Part shown: in pieces, positions 9,879 through 18,078 of the stretch | How positions within the stretch are numbered: the first letter of the stretch is position 1 | Layout of the letters: each line of letters starts with the position of its first letter | DNA from: Crocinitomicaceae bacterium | Lineage (GTDB): Bacteria > Bacteroidota > Bacteroidia > Flavobacteriales_D > Crocinitomicaceae | DNA length: 64,000 bases | Assembly (NCBI GenBank): GCA_029252405.1 | Contig: JAQXBM010000007.1 | Coordinates: forward strand, 18,810 to 82,809 | Reading direction: 5' to 3' | Program-made: the position numbers and the translations under genes | The notes under the pieces: model-generated | Database searches by the model: none | What the model was told of the DNA's origin: nothing | The model's input: the letters and a program-made list of their open reading frames with translations, nothing else

Positions 9879-10412
9879 ATGCTAAAAACACACCTCTACA
9901 TCCTCGCGCTAGTATTAGGCGCTGGTTTATTCTCATGCGCAGAAGCAACCGAAGACTCAGACTCAACTGACACAGTCGAAGAAAATCAATCCGAAGCGAC
10001 AGCAGACAGTGAAACGGAGACAGAAACAACGGAGTCCGAAGATACCTCAGAACCGGAAGAAGGAGATGAAATCTCAAGTCGCTATAACTATGATCAAGAT
10101 TTTGAAATCTTCAAAACTGCCGTTATCAACAAAGACATCAAAGGTGTTTCAGCCTTCGCAAGTTCAGATATGATTGATGCTGAAATGTTAGTGGATGCTT
10201 TTCAAGATCCAGATTTCCTTGCAATGTTGAAAAAAGCGACCTACGATGATTTAACGGAGGATACAACGAGTGGTGATGAAGTATTACTTGTTTTATCGTG
10301 CATGGTTGAAGGAAGCGATGACGAAGGGAATACCTTTGAAAGTGGACTTTACTTGTATTTCTCTCAAGGAGATCCAAGCTTGTTGTTAGAAAACTTTATT
10401 GCGGCTGGTTAA
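9879..10412 (+). CDS. acidic lipoprotein of unknown function
   Basis: A 177-aa predicted lipoprotein. I start it at the ATG at 9879 because the signal peptide MLKTHLYILALVLGAGLFSC begins there, with the lipobox LFSC giving a lipidated Cys at residue 20. Codons upstream in frame look like leader DNA containing an A/T-rich promoter-like stretch. The mature part begins with a flexible, highly acidic Asp/Glu/Thr/Ser region (about residues 22-66). A small domain follows with repeated Asp and Glu residues and the ending LYLYFSQGDPSLLLENFI. The family is not recognised. It sits alone between two terminators, so it is likely its own transcription unit, anchored in the periplasm or outer membrane. Confidence 0.75.
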   Translation: MLKTHLYILALVLGAGLFSCAEATEDSDSTDTVEENQSEATADSETETETTESEDTSEPEEGDEISSRYNYDQDFEIFKTAVINKDIKGVSAFASSDMIDAEMLVDAFQDPDFLAMLKKATYDDLTEDTTSGDEVLLVLSCMVEGSDDEGNTFESGLYLYFSQGDPSLLLENFIAAG

Positions 10413-10433
10413 ACAGTTCCGATTGAAAAAATT

Positions 10434-10484
10434 AGAAGCACTGCTCGATCCCGACAATTATCGGGAGAGTGGTGCTTTTTTTGT
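10434..10484 (+). terminator. intrinsic terminator after the acidic lipoprotein
   Basis: A long stem, AGCACTGCTC ... CCCGA with TCGGGAGAGTGGTGCT, surrounds the loop CAATTA and is followed by a T-run. Confidence 0.85.
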
Positions 10485-10653
10485 GGGGTATATTTCCAAA
10501 ATCGGTCTAGTTTGGATGGTACTCTATGTTCTTGCAGTAGGTGTTATACTAGATGAACTTATAGGAAGAAAATGATTCTAAGTTTATAACGAAAAAATAG
10601 ATTCCTTTGAACCATACTTATGAGTGAATTAGAAATCAAAATACAATCTTAGT
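10485..10653. other. intergenic stretch with no convincing gene
   Basis: Part of a 366-bp gap. A 30-codon open frame starting at GTG 10483 inside the terminator encodes a hydrophobic peptide (VWMVLYVLAVGVILDELI) and ends at 10575. It could be a scrap of a membrane protein or chance. Otherwise I see nothing. Confidence 0.3.
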
Positions 10654-10821
10654 GTGCAAGAGAAGAATGGAACTACAATTTCGTTCACGAATAATGGGGG
10701 AGGCAGTTATGAAATAACAATGACTTTTGTCAGGAATATAAACATCAGTTATTCCTATCTTGATGTCAAATTAAATGAATGGGACACCATCACGACCATA
10801 ACCAATCTGGGCAAAACTTAA
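10654..10821 (+). pseudogene. possible remnant of a secreted beta-domain protein
   Basis: A 55-codon frame from GTG at 10654 encodes VQEKNGTTISFTNNGGGSYE and then ITMTFVRNINISYSYLDVKL, and it runs across the start of the following CDF gene before its stop. The alternating hydrophobic pattern resembles the immunoglobulin-like N-terminal domain that precedes M23 peptidases in many Bacteroidota. There is no signal peptide and no remaining domain. I read it as gene debris; it could also be chance. The family resemblance is from memory. Confidence 0.25.
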
Positions 10822-11657
10822 AAATTGCCTTCTTCCTGAACGTCGGGTTCACGATTTTTGAGATCATTGGTGGATTGTACGTGAACAGCGTTTCTATTAT
10901 TTCTGATGCTGTTCATGACCTCGGCGATAGTTTATCCTTAGGGACAGCGTGGTACCTTCAAAAGAAATCAACAAAAAAAGCAGATAAGGACTTTTCCTTT
11001 GGGTATGCGCGCTTTTCATTGCTTGGAGCGTTGATCAACAGCCTGGTTCTAATTCTTGGATCAGTCTACGTTATTTATGAGGCCGTTGGAAGATTTGTTG
11101 AGCCAGAGCATTCCGATGGTCAAGGTATGATGTTTATCGCCATTATCGGAATAGCAGTAAATGGCTATGCTGCTTGGAAGTTGAGTGGAGGGAAATCACT
11201 CAATGAAAAGGTTATTTCGTGGCACTTGCTCGAAGATGTTTTGGGCTGGGTTGCCGTATTCATTGTGGCTGTTGTATTGCAATTCAAGGACATTCAATAT
11301 TTGGATCCCGCCTTATCACTCTTGATTACTGCCTATATCTTATGGGGCGTTATGAAACGTTTAAAGGAGACTTTGTATCTATTCCTTCAGGGTGTTCCGG
11401 CTGATGTTGATGTGGTTCAAATCAAAATGAAACTCTTGGCGATTGATCATGTGAAATCCTTGCACCATACCCACGTTTGGTCCTTGGAGGGCGAGCATCA
11501 TGTGTTTACGACCCATTTGAAATTGGAGAACATTGCGGAATTCAATCAAATAGTGGAAGCGAAAAAAGCCGCCAAGGAAATTTTAAAGGAGTATCATTTC
11601 ACGCACTATACCATCGAAACGGAATTGGATGGGGAGAGTTGTGATTTGTGCGATTGA
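10779..11657 (+). CDS. cation diffusion facilitator transporter (CzcD/ZitB-like)
   Basis: A 292-aa inner-membrane proton-coupled antiporter that exports divalent metals such as Zn2+. It starts with a histidine-rich tail (MGHHHDHNQ), has six membrane helices, then a cytoplasmic domain. The transport site is visible: SDAVHDLGD in helix II and HLLED in helix V supply the Asp/His tetrad. The HxxxD in helix V (HLLED) is typical of zinc-preferring members. The C-terminal domain ends with ESCDLCD, which may bind metal. A YjbR-like gene follows 13 bp downstream. The substrate is inferred from family motifs only. Confidence 0.93.
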   Translation: MGHHHDHNQSGQNLKIAFFLNVGFTIFEIIGGLYVNSVSIISDAVHDLGDSLSLGTAWYLQKKSTKKADKDFSFGYARFSLLGALINSLVLILGSVYVIYEAVGRFVEPEHSDGQGMMFIAIIGIAVNGYAAWKLSGGKSLNEKVISWHLLEDVLGWVAVFIVAVVLQFKDIQYLDPALSLLITAYILWGVMKRLKETLYLFLQGVPADVDVVQIKMKLLAIDHVKSLHHTHVWSLEGEHHVFTTHLKLENIAEFNQIVEAKKAAKEILKEYHFTHYTIETELDGESCDLCD

Positions 11658-11670
11658 ACCTTAAATTTGA

Positions 11671-11979
11671 ATGCATATGCCAAAAGATCTATGCCTCCAA
11701 ATAGGAAATAAGCTTCCCAATGCAGTCGAAAGTCAACTTTTCGGAAAACCATGCTTTAAAATCAACGGAAAGGCATTCGTCTGTTTTTTTGAGAATGAAA
11801 TGGTTTTCAAACTCACGGGAGAGATGCACAATGAAGCGATGGCGTTTGATGGTTCACAGTTATTCGATCCTTCCAAAAAAGGACGCGCAATGAAAGAATG
11901 GGTGCAAGTTCCATTCGATTACAAAGATTCTTGGGAGAGATTTGCTTTAGCGGCATTGGAATATGTAGGTGCGAAGTAA
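11671..11979 (+). CDS. small YjbR/TfoX-N-like protein
   Basis: A 102-aa protein with the order LFGKPCFKINGKAFVCFFEN, then FKLTG and MKEWVQVPFDY. This fits the MmcQ/YjbR and TfoX-N fold, a small alpha/beta domain of unclear biochemical role. A second ATG at 11677 is an equally good start. A TAAATTTG box at 11662-11669 precedes both. The gene is close behind the CDF transporter, but the promoter box suggests it can be expressed separately. Its stop lies 5 bp from the stop of the convergent lipoprotein gene, leaving no room for a separate terminator. Confidence 0.65.
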   Translation: MHMPKDLCLQIGNKLPNAVESQLFGKPCFKINGKAFVCFFENEMVFKLTGEMHNEAMAFDGSQLFDPSKKGRAMKEWVQVPFDYKDSWERFALAALEYVGAK

Positions 11980-11984
11980 CTATA

Positions 11985-12809
11985 CTACTTCAAAGGCATC
12001 AAAGAATCCACAGGAACTGAATTAGGCATAAAATCTGAAATGCTCATCGTATGCAATAAATCCTTTGTCAGGTTCGATTCAACAGGCATTTTTGAAGGCA
12101 GCAGAATACCATTGTACTCTTTGTATTCCTGAAAACTCGCAGCGCCCGAGACAAAGCGATACATATCACGCACCGTGTATTCGACTTTCACTATTCGCTT
12201 CGTCTCCGAATTGATCCAAATAATGTATTGATCCACATCTTTTTGAGGTTCCGTCGTACCCCAAGAGGCAATAACACCTTCAACTTGTACACTGTCCATG
12301 AGCTTCTGTCCGATGTAATCAATCGAAGTCGCTTCCTGAATGCGATTAGGGAGTTCAATGAAGTATTGATACGTAGGAATCCAGAAGGTCATGTCTTTGT
12401 TCTTTTTTGAAGTCATGACGCCTGACTCATTTTTGTAGTAAGTCGTCCAGTCTTGAATTCCCCAAACTGTTCCTTTTTGCTTTCCACTGGCAATTTCCAG
12501 TTGACCGTTAGATGTTTTCGGAATGTAGTGCAGCGAAAAGGTCATTTCTTGCTCTTTGAAAGGGTGAGCCTGTTTCCCAATGAAACCGTAGAATTCATCA
12601 TGGAAGGTTACCTTGTACGTTTGGATGCTGTCCCAATTGGAAATGCCATGAGCAGTTCCCATTTCCTCTAACAACTGCTTTGCTTTTTCTTGATTTGATA
12701 AAGGATTCTCTTCGTTCGGTCTTAAGTCAACCACTTTAAATACGTTCACACATCCTGTAATCAATAGGATAGCAGATAAAGCCAGCGTAAGTCTCATTTT
12801 TCCCTTCAT
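11985..12809 (-). CDS. predicted lipoprotein, unknown function
   Basis: A 274-aa predicted lipoprotein. I choose the ATG at 12809 (MKGKMRLTLALSAILLITGC) because the signal peptide begins there; an in-frame ATG at 12845 would add 12 non-signal residues. The lipobox is LITGC. The mature protein alternates beta strands with many Trp/Tyr (WGIQDWTTYYKNESG, FWIPTYQYFIELP) and ends at VPVDSLMPLK. It resembles periplasmic beta-sheet proteins of the LolA/LppX type in general shape, but I do not recognise a specific family. It is divergent from the esterase-TPR gene and shares its intergenic promoter region. Confidence 0.7.
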   Translation of the reverse strand: MKGKMRLTLALSAILLITGCVNVFKVVDLRPNEENPLSNQEKAKQLLEEMGTAHGISNWDSIQTYKVTFHDEFYGFIGKQAHPFKEQEMTFSLHYIPKTSNGQLEIASGKQKGTVWGIQDWTTYYKNESGVMTSKKNKDMTFWIPTYQYFIELPNRIQEATSIDYIGQKLMDSVQVEGVIASWGTTEPQKDVDQYIIWINSETKRIVKVEYTVRDMYRFVSGAASFQEYKEYNGILLPSKMPVESNLTKDLLHTMSISDFMPNSVPVDSLMPLK

Positions 12810-12886
12810 GTTGATCAATTTCCTAGTTTGACGAAGATACTTCAATTAGCATTCATATTCTTTGACTTTTTTTGGAAGGAGCACTC

Positions 12887-12916
12887 TTGATTTTCTTATT
12901 TCATCTCCTACCTTAG
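12887..12916 (+). promoter_or_regulatory. promoter of the esterase-TPR gene
   Basis: TTG at 12887, 19 bp spacing, then TACCTTAG at 12909-12916 (one mismatch to TAnnTTTG). The spacing equals the Bacteroidota -33/-7 optimum. The leader is about 15 nt. Confidence 0.5.
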
Positions 12917-12935
12917 AACAAAATACCATCTAACC

Positions 12936-14120
12936 ATGAAGCTTTTCCTTGTTGCAATTTTGCTATTCGTTTCCATCAATACTGCGTATTCCCAAAGTCC
13001 GATTGAAGTAGGGCAGAAGTATATAGTCGATTCAGAAGTGTTGGGTGAAGAGCGCGAGGTTTGGGTCGGACTTCCACCTTATTACGATTCTACCGTGAGT
13101 TATCTTGTGGTATATGTCATGGATGCTGAATGGCAATTTGACATCACCTTGGCAACGGTGAAAGAGCTCGCGAGTAATGATAAAATTCCTGTGCATATTG
13201 TCGTTGGGATTCCTCATGTAGATCGAGAACGGCGATTTATGGATTTGACGTTTACGAGCAATATGATCCAAACAAACGGTGATGTAGATTCATCATTGAT
13301 CGCCTATTTCGGAGAGGATTTAACTGGAGGAGGTCACACGTTTTATAAGCACTTGGTTGATGAAGTAATGCCGTTTGTTGCTGCCAAGCACAAGACAAAT
13401 GGATTTGATGTGTACATCGGACACTCCCTGAGTGGGTACTTTGGCGCCTATTTGATTTCCATGGATAGTCCATTCAATGCCTTTCAGTTGTATGATGCGA
13501 GCATTTGGTATGATAGAGGAGAGGCGATAAAATACACGAAGGAGCACTTGAATAGTGCTTACAGAACGAACGTTTATCTTTCTTCTGCCAATGGAGGCCG
13601 CGAAAGAGAGCAGAACAATATTGATACGCACGCTGAATTCAATGAGCTCTTGAAGAGTCAGGGGATTAACTCAGAAAATGTCGTGTACAATGATGAGGGA
13701 CACGGATCTGTGCGATTACCAAGTTTAATTGATGGGTTATCGAAATTATATGAAGGTTTTTCCATTGGATTCATCTTTCCAACAGATAAAATAACGGTGG
13801 CAACTGCTAAAAAGCATTATGCCGATTTTTCGAAGAAAGTGAATTATGAGTTTACTTGTCCAGTGGATGCTTTTCGATGGGTTGGGCATGCCAATCATGC
13901 GCAGGAGAATTGGACTGAAGCTATAAAAGCTTATGAGCTGTGTAAGGCTTTATTCGTTGATGACCCTCGCTTTCAACTTGAGGCAGCCGAGAGTTATTTT
14001 GAAGTGAAAGACTTCGTTAAAAGTATGGACCACTATGAGCGTTTGTTATATCTGGACGCGAACAATGAGCCTGCAAAATTGAGATTGCAAGAACTAGCTG
14101 ATCTAATTGAAGGTCATTAA
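12936..14120 (+). CDS. secreted esterase-like alpha/beta hydrolase with C-terminal TPR
   Basis: A 394-aa exported protein. A signal peptide (MKLFLVAILLFVSINTAYSQ) leads into an alpha/beta hydrolase domain of the esterase-D/putative esterase kind (about residues 25-275). The nucleophile elbow is GHSLSG, with Ser near residue 167. The likely catalytic His is in NDEGHGSVRL near residue 252. Residues about 315-390 form TPR-like helices (WTEAIKAYELCKALF, FVKSMDHYERLLYLD). Relatives hydrolyse siderophore esters or short acyl esters. The TPR tail suggests docking to another periplasmic or surface protein. No iron-uptake genes are adjacent, so the substrate is open. Confidence 0.85.
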   Translation: MKLFLVAILLFVSINTAYSQSPIEVGQKYIVDSEVLGEEREVWVGLPPYYDSTVSYLVVYVMDAEWQFDITLATVKELASNDKIPVHIVVGIPHVDRERRFMDLTFTSNMIQTNGDVDSSLIAYFGEDLTGGGHTFYKHLVDEVMPFVAAKHKTNGFDVYIGHSLSGYFGAYLISMDSPFNAFQLYDASIWYDRGEAIKYTKEHLNSAYRTNVYLSSANGGREREQNNIDTHAEFNELLKSQGINSENVVYNDEGHGSVRLPSLIDGLSKLYEGFSIGFIFPTDKITVATAKKHYADFSKKVNYEFTCPVDAFRWVGHANHAQENWTEAIKAYELCKALFVDDPRFQLEAAESYFEVKDFVKSMDHYERLLYLDANNEPAKLRLQELADLIEGH

Positions 14121-14154
14121 TTTGCATCAACATGAATAAATCGAAGGTTAGAAA

Positions 14155-14182
14155 ACGAAAAAAGCCCACGTTTCCGCAGGCT
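14155..14182 (-). terminator. intrinsic terminator of tpx
   Basis: The minus strand forms AGCCTGCG-GAAA-CGTGGGCT (8-bp stem, two wobble pairs, GAAA tetraloop) followed by TTTTTTCG. It lies about 20 bp past the tpx stop. Confidence 0.75.
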
Positions 14183-14202
14183 ATTCTCAATATCGTTTCG
14201 GA

Positions 14203-14703
14203 TTACTTCAAACTTGCTAAAGCTGCTTCGTAATTCGGTTCATCTCCAGTTTCTTGTACCTGCTCAGTATGAATTACTTTTCCCTCAGTATCAACGACAA
14301 CAATGCATCTAGAATGCAATCCATCAAAGATTCCACCTTCAATTTCTAATCCGTAGTCCTTTCCAAATTGTCCTGTTTTGAAATCAGAAAGCATTACTAC
14401 GTTCTCAATTCCTTCTGCTCCACAAAATCTGTTCTGCGCGAAAGGTAAATCTCGGGAAATGCAAAGTACTTTTGTGTTGTCTAAATCTGCTGCTGTCTTA
14501 TTGAAAGTGCGCACAGATGTCGCACAAGTTCCAGTGTCAACACTCGGAAAAATGTTGAGAATGAGGTTCGACCCTTGAAAGTCACCAAGTGATTTTTCAG
14601 ATAAATCAACTGCCGTAAGCGTGAAGTTAGGTGTTTGCGCCCCAACCGATGGAAGTTCGCCTGATGTCTTTGTTGGATTACCTCCTAAAGTTATGTTTGC
14701 CAT
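14203..14703 (-). CDS. tpx: thiol peroxidase (atypical 2-Cys peroxiredoxin)
   Basis: A 166-aa enzyme reducing lipid and other hydroperoxides, recycled by thioredoxin. The peroxidatic Cys is in FPSVDTGTCATSVR near residue 60 and the resolving Cys in NRFCGAEG near residue 94, the standard Tpx pair. The length and the N-terminus MANITLGGNP match the family. A TACATTTG box precedes the ATG by 16 bp, and a hairpin terminator follows. It is monocistronic. Confident. Confidence 0.96.
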   Translation of the reverse strand: MANITLGGNPTKTSGELPSVGAQTPNFTLTAVDLSEKSLGDFQGSNLILNIFPSVDTGTCATSVRTFNKTAADLDNTKVLCISRDLPFAQNRFCGAEGIENVVMLSDFKTGQFGKDYGLEIEGGIFDGLHSRCIVVVDTEGKVIHTEQVQETGDEPNYEAALASLK

Positions 14704-14792
14704 TTTTTTTCGTTTTGAACAAATGTAGTGGAATCTGATCTTGCAGTTGATATCAATTCCAACAATAAAGTTGATACAGCTATCGAAAAAAT

Positions 14793-15404
14793 CTATCGAG
14801 CATTAAATGGAATGGACCACTTGAATCGCAACGAAAGGAGGCGAATGGTAATCACCACGGAAATGGCGAGAATTTCGTTGAGTTCGTTATTCACGTTCAG
14901 GTAGTTCAATCCGAGGTATGTCAAGGCTCCGGCAAAACAGGCGAAAGCGTACACTTCTTTTCGAAAGACCATTGGAATATCGTTCGAGAGGACATCTCTC
15001 AAAACTCCTCCAAAGACGGCAGAAACGATTCCCATCATCACGGCAACCAGTGGAGAAAGTCCAACTTCCAAGGTTTTCTCGATTCCAAGAACAGTGAACA
15101 GACCGATTCCTAACGTGTCGAATAGAAGGAAGGTCTTTCTTACTCTTTGAAGCTGCTCGCTGAGAAAATAGCAGATAGGAACAGCGCTGAGAATTGCAAT
15201 TACATGGACTTCACTCGTCATCCATCCAACGGGAGTAGAACCAATCATTAGATCGCGAATGGTTCCTCCGCCAATGGCAGTCACGAAAGCAAGAATGATC
15301 ACGCCAAAAAAGTCAAATTTCTTTTGAATAGCGACCATAATTCCGGATACGGCAAAAACGAAGGTTCCTGCGATATCAATACTATTTATCAAGCTCCAAT
15401 CCAT
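14793..15404 (-). CDS. TRIC/YadS (UPF0126) family membrane protein
   Basis: A 203-aa inner-membrane protein with two copies of a three-helix unit, as in trimeric intracellular cation channels and the YadS/YicG family. Each half has the hallmark glycine segment: IGGGTIRDLM near residue 50 and FGGVLRDVLSND near residue 135. I start at the ATG at 15404 (MDWSLINS); the open frame could begin at a TTG three codons earlier, but that TTG is part of a TATTTG-like promoter box. Bacterial members conduct K+ or are proposed to transport glycine; which applies here cannot be told. Confidence 0.88.
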   Translation of the reverse strand: MDWSLINSIDIAGTFVFAVSGIMVAIQKKFDFFGVIILAFVTAIGGGTIRDLMIGSTPVGWMTSEVHVIAILSAVPICYFLSEQLQRVRKTFLLFDTLGIGLFTVLGIEKTLEVGLSPLVAVMMGIVSAVFGGVLRDVLSNDIPMVFRKEVYAFACFAGALTYLGLNYLNVNNELNEILAISVVITIRLLSLRFKWSIPFNAR

Positions 15405-15494
15405 GAGTTCCAAATAAAGCGCGACAATAATACGAAAGAATTCGTAGTGGATAAATACGCTTGAAGAAAATTAACGAACTTGAATTTTTACGAA

Positions 15495-15540
15495 CAAAAA
15501 AAGCGTCCAGATCCCGATAACTATCAGGACGGACGCTTCT
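15495..15540 (-). terminator. intrinsic terminator downstream of the ompA-like remnant
   Basis: An AAGCGTCC / GGACGCTT 8-bp stem encloses an inner TCCTGATAGTTATCGGGA hairpin, followed on the minus strand by seven T residues. It is a well-formed terminator that has outlived the gene it served. Confidence 0.8.
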
Positions 15541-15557
15541 TAATACTGTGCTAAATT

Positions 15558-15842
15558 TTAGTCGTTATCGAACGAGTTCGTGCTGTTGTTTTGAACCCCA
15601 ACATTCGGATCGCCAACAGAAATTACTTTAAACTCTGTACGTCTGTTCTTCTCATGCTCTTCCTCAGAACAATCTGATTTTACACGCCCTTCACACTCAC
15701 ATCCATTCAACAAAAGTGCCTCACCGTATCCTTTTCCGTAAATACGGTCAGGGTTGGTGATTTTTGTTTTGATGTACGCTGCTGATGCTTTTGCACGAAG
15801 ATTGTGACAGACGAAATAATTGTAGAAATGATCAATTGATTG
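15558..15842 (-). pseudogene. 3' remnant of an OmpA-family outer-membrane protein
   Basis: Translated by hand, the minus strand ends with RAKASAAYIKTKITNPDRIY, then GKGYGEALLLNGCECEGRV, then SEEEHEKNRRTEFKVI. This is the last third of a peptidoglycan-binding OmpA domain with the usual Arg of the NRRTEFKV ending. No start codon and no upstream part of the domain exist: the frame is stopped at 15843 and the preceding residues (FYNYFVCHN) are not OmpA-like. It is therefore a truncated fragment. A terminator still follows. The deletion point is near 15815. Confidence 0.75.
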
Positions 15843-15982
15843 TTAAAGCTAATCTCCGAAATGAATGATGGTTTAAATGCCATAACGCAAACGAAAACCA
15901 AAATAGATGATACTAGTAGATCTAGTATGTTATAACTATAGTGCTGGGAAGAAGGAATTTTCTTTTCGAGTAATGAACGCAC
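15820..15982 (-). pseudogene. N-terminal fragment of a membrane protein, fused out of frame to the OmpA remnant
   Basis: An open frame starting at ATG 15982 encodes MRSLLEKKIPSSQHY, then a hydrophobic segment LVSSILVFVCVMAFKPSF and IISTIISSVTIFVQ, before entering the OmpA remnant in a different frame. The head is reminiscent of the membrane segment that begins LytTR-type regulators in Bacteroidota, but that is inference. The most economical reading is a deletion that joined the start of one gene to the end of another. Confidence 0.4.
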
Positions 15983-16126
15983 AGTTTTGGCAATTTAGCT
16001 TTAACGGCCTTAGTAATAGGCGTTAACTGCACAAACATAGCATTTTGCATTAAAGAAAAAAATTATAACAATATTTAGGAATGGGACGAGAGAATCTTGC
16101 TAAATCCAGTTCTATGCAGGGCTTCG

Positions 16127-17416
16127 CTATCTGAGTCGGAATAGCAATCCAATATCTGCGTTGAAATAATTCAATCGTCCAATCGGAGCTACCTTTTTAT
16201 CAGCTTGATTCACATACATTCTGTAGCCGAAGTTTGCAAAACTGGAAATCCTTGGAGTAAAGTTCAAGGAGAACTGAACGAAAGGCTCGAAAGCAAACTG
16301 GCGAATATTAAGCGTATTCTTTGTCGTTGCTTCTGATTGATTCACCTCGAACATAGACGCGCCAGAGGTCGATGAAGATCCTGATTGGGCTAATTCATTG
16401 TGAGTAATCGACCCAAAATCAGATTGGAACGTCAAACCTGTACTCAGTCCAAATCGATTTTTCTGAATGAGTTTGAATTTGGTTTGTAGTGGAATAGTGA
16501 AGAATTTAAGCATTGATTCCATCGGTGGATTAGCAGTGGTCACAAATGTTGTCGTGTCATCATAAAAACTGAATTTTGTACGAGAATAACCGAATCCTAT
16601 GGAAGCCGAAAAACGCATTGTGAAATCAAATTGTGAGAAGAGGCTAAACTCAAAATGACGATTGTAAGCTAATCGATCGTTAGAACTTGCATAGCTGCTA
16701 TCACCTGGCGTTGCGATGGCGTCGGCGGCAACTCTATTTCTTTGGAGGTAAGTGAACTCAGCGCCAACATGAATTGGGAGTCTACTTCGAAGGCGATTTA
16801 CTCCGTCAAATTTGAGTGTAGGGTTCAGCTTTTGCGTGATGATTGATCCTTTTGGAGAGCTTAAAAACTTCAATGGAAGTTCGTCAACGTCCGAATCTCG
16901 ATACGACGGGGCCTCATTAGTTGGAATAACCATACTTTCTTCAAGATTCCCTTGTGGTACAACAAGGTTTGCTGGTTCGACTGTTGGTTCGATGATTTTT
17001 TCCTGAGAAGTTTGAGTCGACGGAAGAATGGAGTTTTGAAAAGTACCATCATTGATTTCTGTTGAGCTCGCTGAATTGAAATTGTCGGCATCTGATTCAG
17101 TGTTCTCCAAGTTCGAATTCGCTTGGATTTCATTCGTCTCATTCATTTCTCCAGAAGTGGTTTCTTTTTGAATGATTTCAGACAATTGAACTCCGCTTGA
17201 TTCTGTCGAGACCGTGGAACGGTTCCCAGACTGAAACATCAAGCCAAATAATACCGTCGCAGCGAGTCCATTGAATATCCAAAACCAGATTCCTGCTCTG
17301 TCCGATTGACCAGCGTCCAATTCTGCTTCAATTGCACTCCAAACCGCCTCATCCGTCGAATGAGTGTGCCCTTCAAATCGAGCGCTCAGTAGTTCTTGTA
17401 GTTCGTTATTTAGCAT
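16127..17416 (-). CDS. anti-sigma-like membrane protein with outer-membrane beta-barrel-type C-terminus
   Basis: A 429-aa protein. It has a cytoplasmic N-terminus (about residues 1-40, with SARFEGHTHSTDEAVWSAIE), one membrane helix at about 42-62 (WFWIFNGLAATVLFGLMF), a Ser/Thr/Asn/Glu-rich linker (about 65-185), and a C-terminal region of amphipathic strands that looks like a small porin-type barrel domain ending in DIGLLFRLR. The gene overlaps the end of the ECF sigma gene by 11 bp, so the two are translationally coupled. This pairing is frequent in Bacteroidota and the N-terminal part probably restrains the sigma factor. A single inner-membrane helix joined to a barrel-like domain is structurally puzzling. 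Confidence 0.7.
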   Translation of the reverse strand: MLNNELQELLSARFEGHTHSTDEAVWSAIEAELDAGQSDRAGIWFWIFNGLAATVLFGLMFQSGNRSTVSTESSGVQLSEIIQKETTSGEMNETNEIQANSNLENTESDADNFNSASSTEINDGTFQNSILPSTQTSQEKIIEPTVEPANLVVPQGNLEESMVIPTNEAPSYRDSDVDELPLKFLSSPKGSIITQKLNPTLKFDGVNRLRSRLPIHVGAEFTYLQRNRVAADAIATPGDSSYASSNDRLAYNRHFEFSLFSQFDFTMRFSASIGFGYSRTKFSFYDDTTTFVTTANPPMESMLKFFTIPLQTKFKLIQKNRFGLSTGLTFQSDFGSITHNELAQSGSSSTSGASMFEVNQSEATTKNTLNIRQFAFEPFVQFSLNFTPRISSFANFGYRMYVNQADKKVAPIGRLNYFNADIGLLFRLR

Positions 17417-17990
17417 GGCGTTCTTTTATTGGTTCAACGGCATATATTTCATTCACTTTTTTCTGAAGAAGCTTTTTTGCTCTAGAGAATTGAGATTTAC
17501 TTGTTCCTGCGGCAATCCCTAATTGCTGGCCGATTTCCCGGTGCGTGAACCCTTCAATCGCATAGAGGTTGAAAACAACTCTAAATCCGTCGGGTAATTT
17601 TTGAATTTCTTGTTGAAGAATTTCTAAATCAACAGTTTCAAATAGCTCAGTTGACCCTCCTGTTTCTGCCTCTAGTGCAAGGTCATTCATATGTTGAGAA
17701 TGAATCGCTCGCTTGCGGTAAAACTCAATGGCTGTATTCACCGTTATTTTTCGAATCCAAGCGCCCAATTTACCTTTGTCATTGTAGCTTTTGAGATTCC
17801 TGAAGATCTTGATAAAACTCTCTTGAAGAATATCGTCGGCCTCAATTTCCGAACTCGCGTAGCGCATACATATCCCTTTCATCATCGGTGAAAATCGGTC
17901 ATACAATTCTCGCTGTGCTTTGCGATGATTCTTCATGCAAGCAACAAGCAATTCTTGATCCGATAATTGACGATATGTGGGTTTAATCAC
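17406..17990 (-). CDS. ECF-type RNA polymerase sigma factor
   Basis: A 194-aa sigma-70 family factor. Region 2 spans about residues 25-95 (RELYDRFSPMMKGICMRY, ADDILQESFIKIF, WIRKITVNTAIEFYR). Region 4 is about 128-180 (LPDGFRVVFNLYAIEGFTH, REIGQQLGIAAGTSKSQFSR). The start is a GTG at 17990, the only initiator fitting the family N-terminus. It recruits core polymerase to an alternative promoter set. Its overlap with the downstream membrane gene suggests that gene product controls it. Confidence 0.92.
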   Translation of the reverse strand: MIKPTYRQLSDQELLVACMKNHRKAQRELYDRFSPMMKGICMRYASSEIEADDILQESFIKIFRNLKSYNDKGKLGAWIRKITVNTAIEFYRKRAIHSQHMNDLALEAETGGSTELFETVDLEILQQEIQKLPDGFRVVFNLYAIEGFTHREIGQQLGIAAGTSKSQFSRAKKLLQKKVNEIYAVEPIKERHAK

Positions 17991-18078
17991 GCGAATGCGG
18001 TGTGGATTTACGATCTATGTTCTAAATTACGTCCATTCTTTCAACTTTACACTATTTGCTTCTACTCATTTCAATTAT

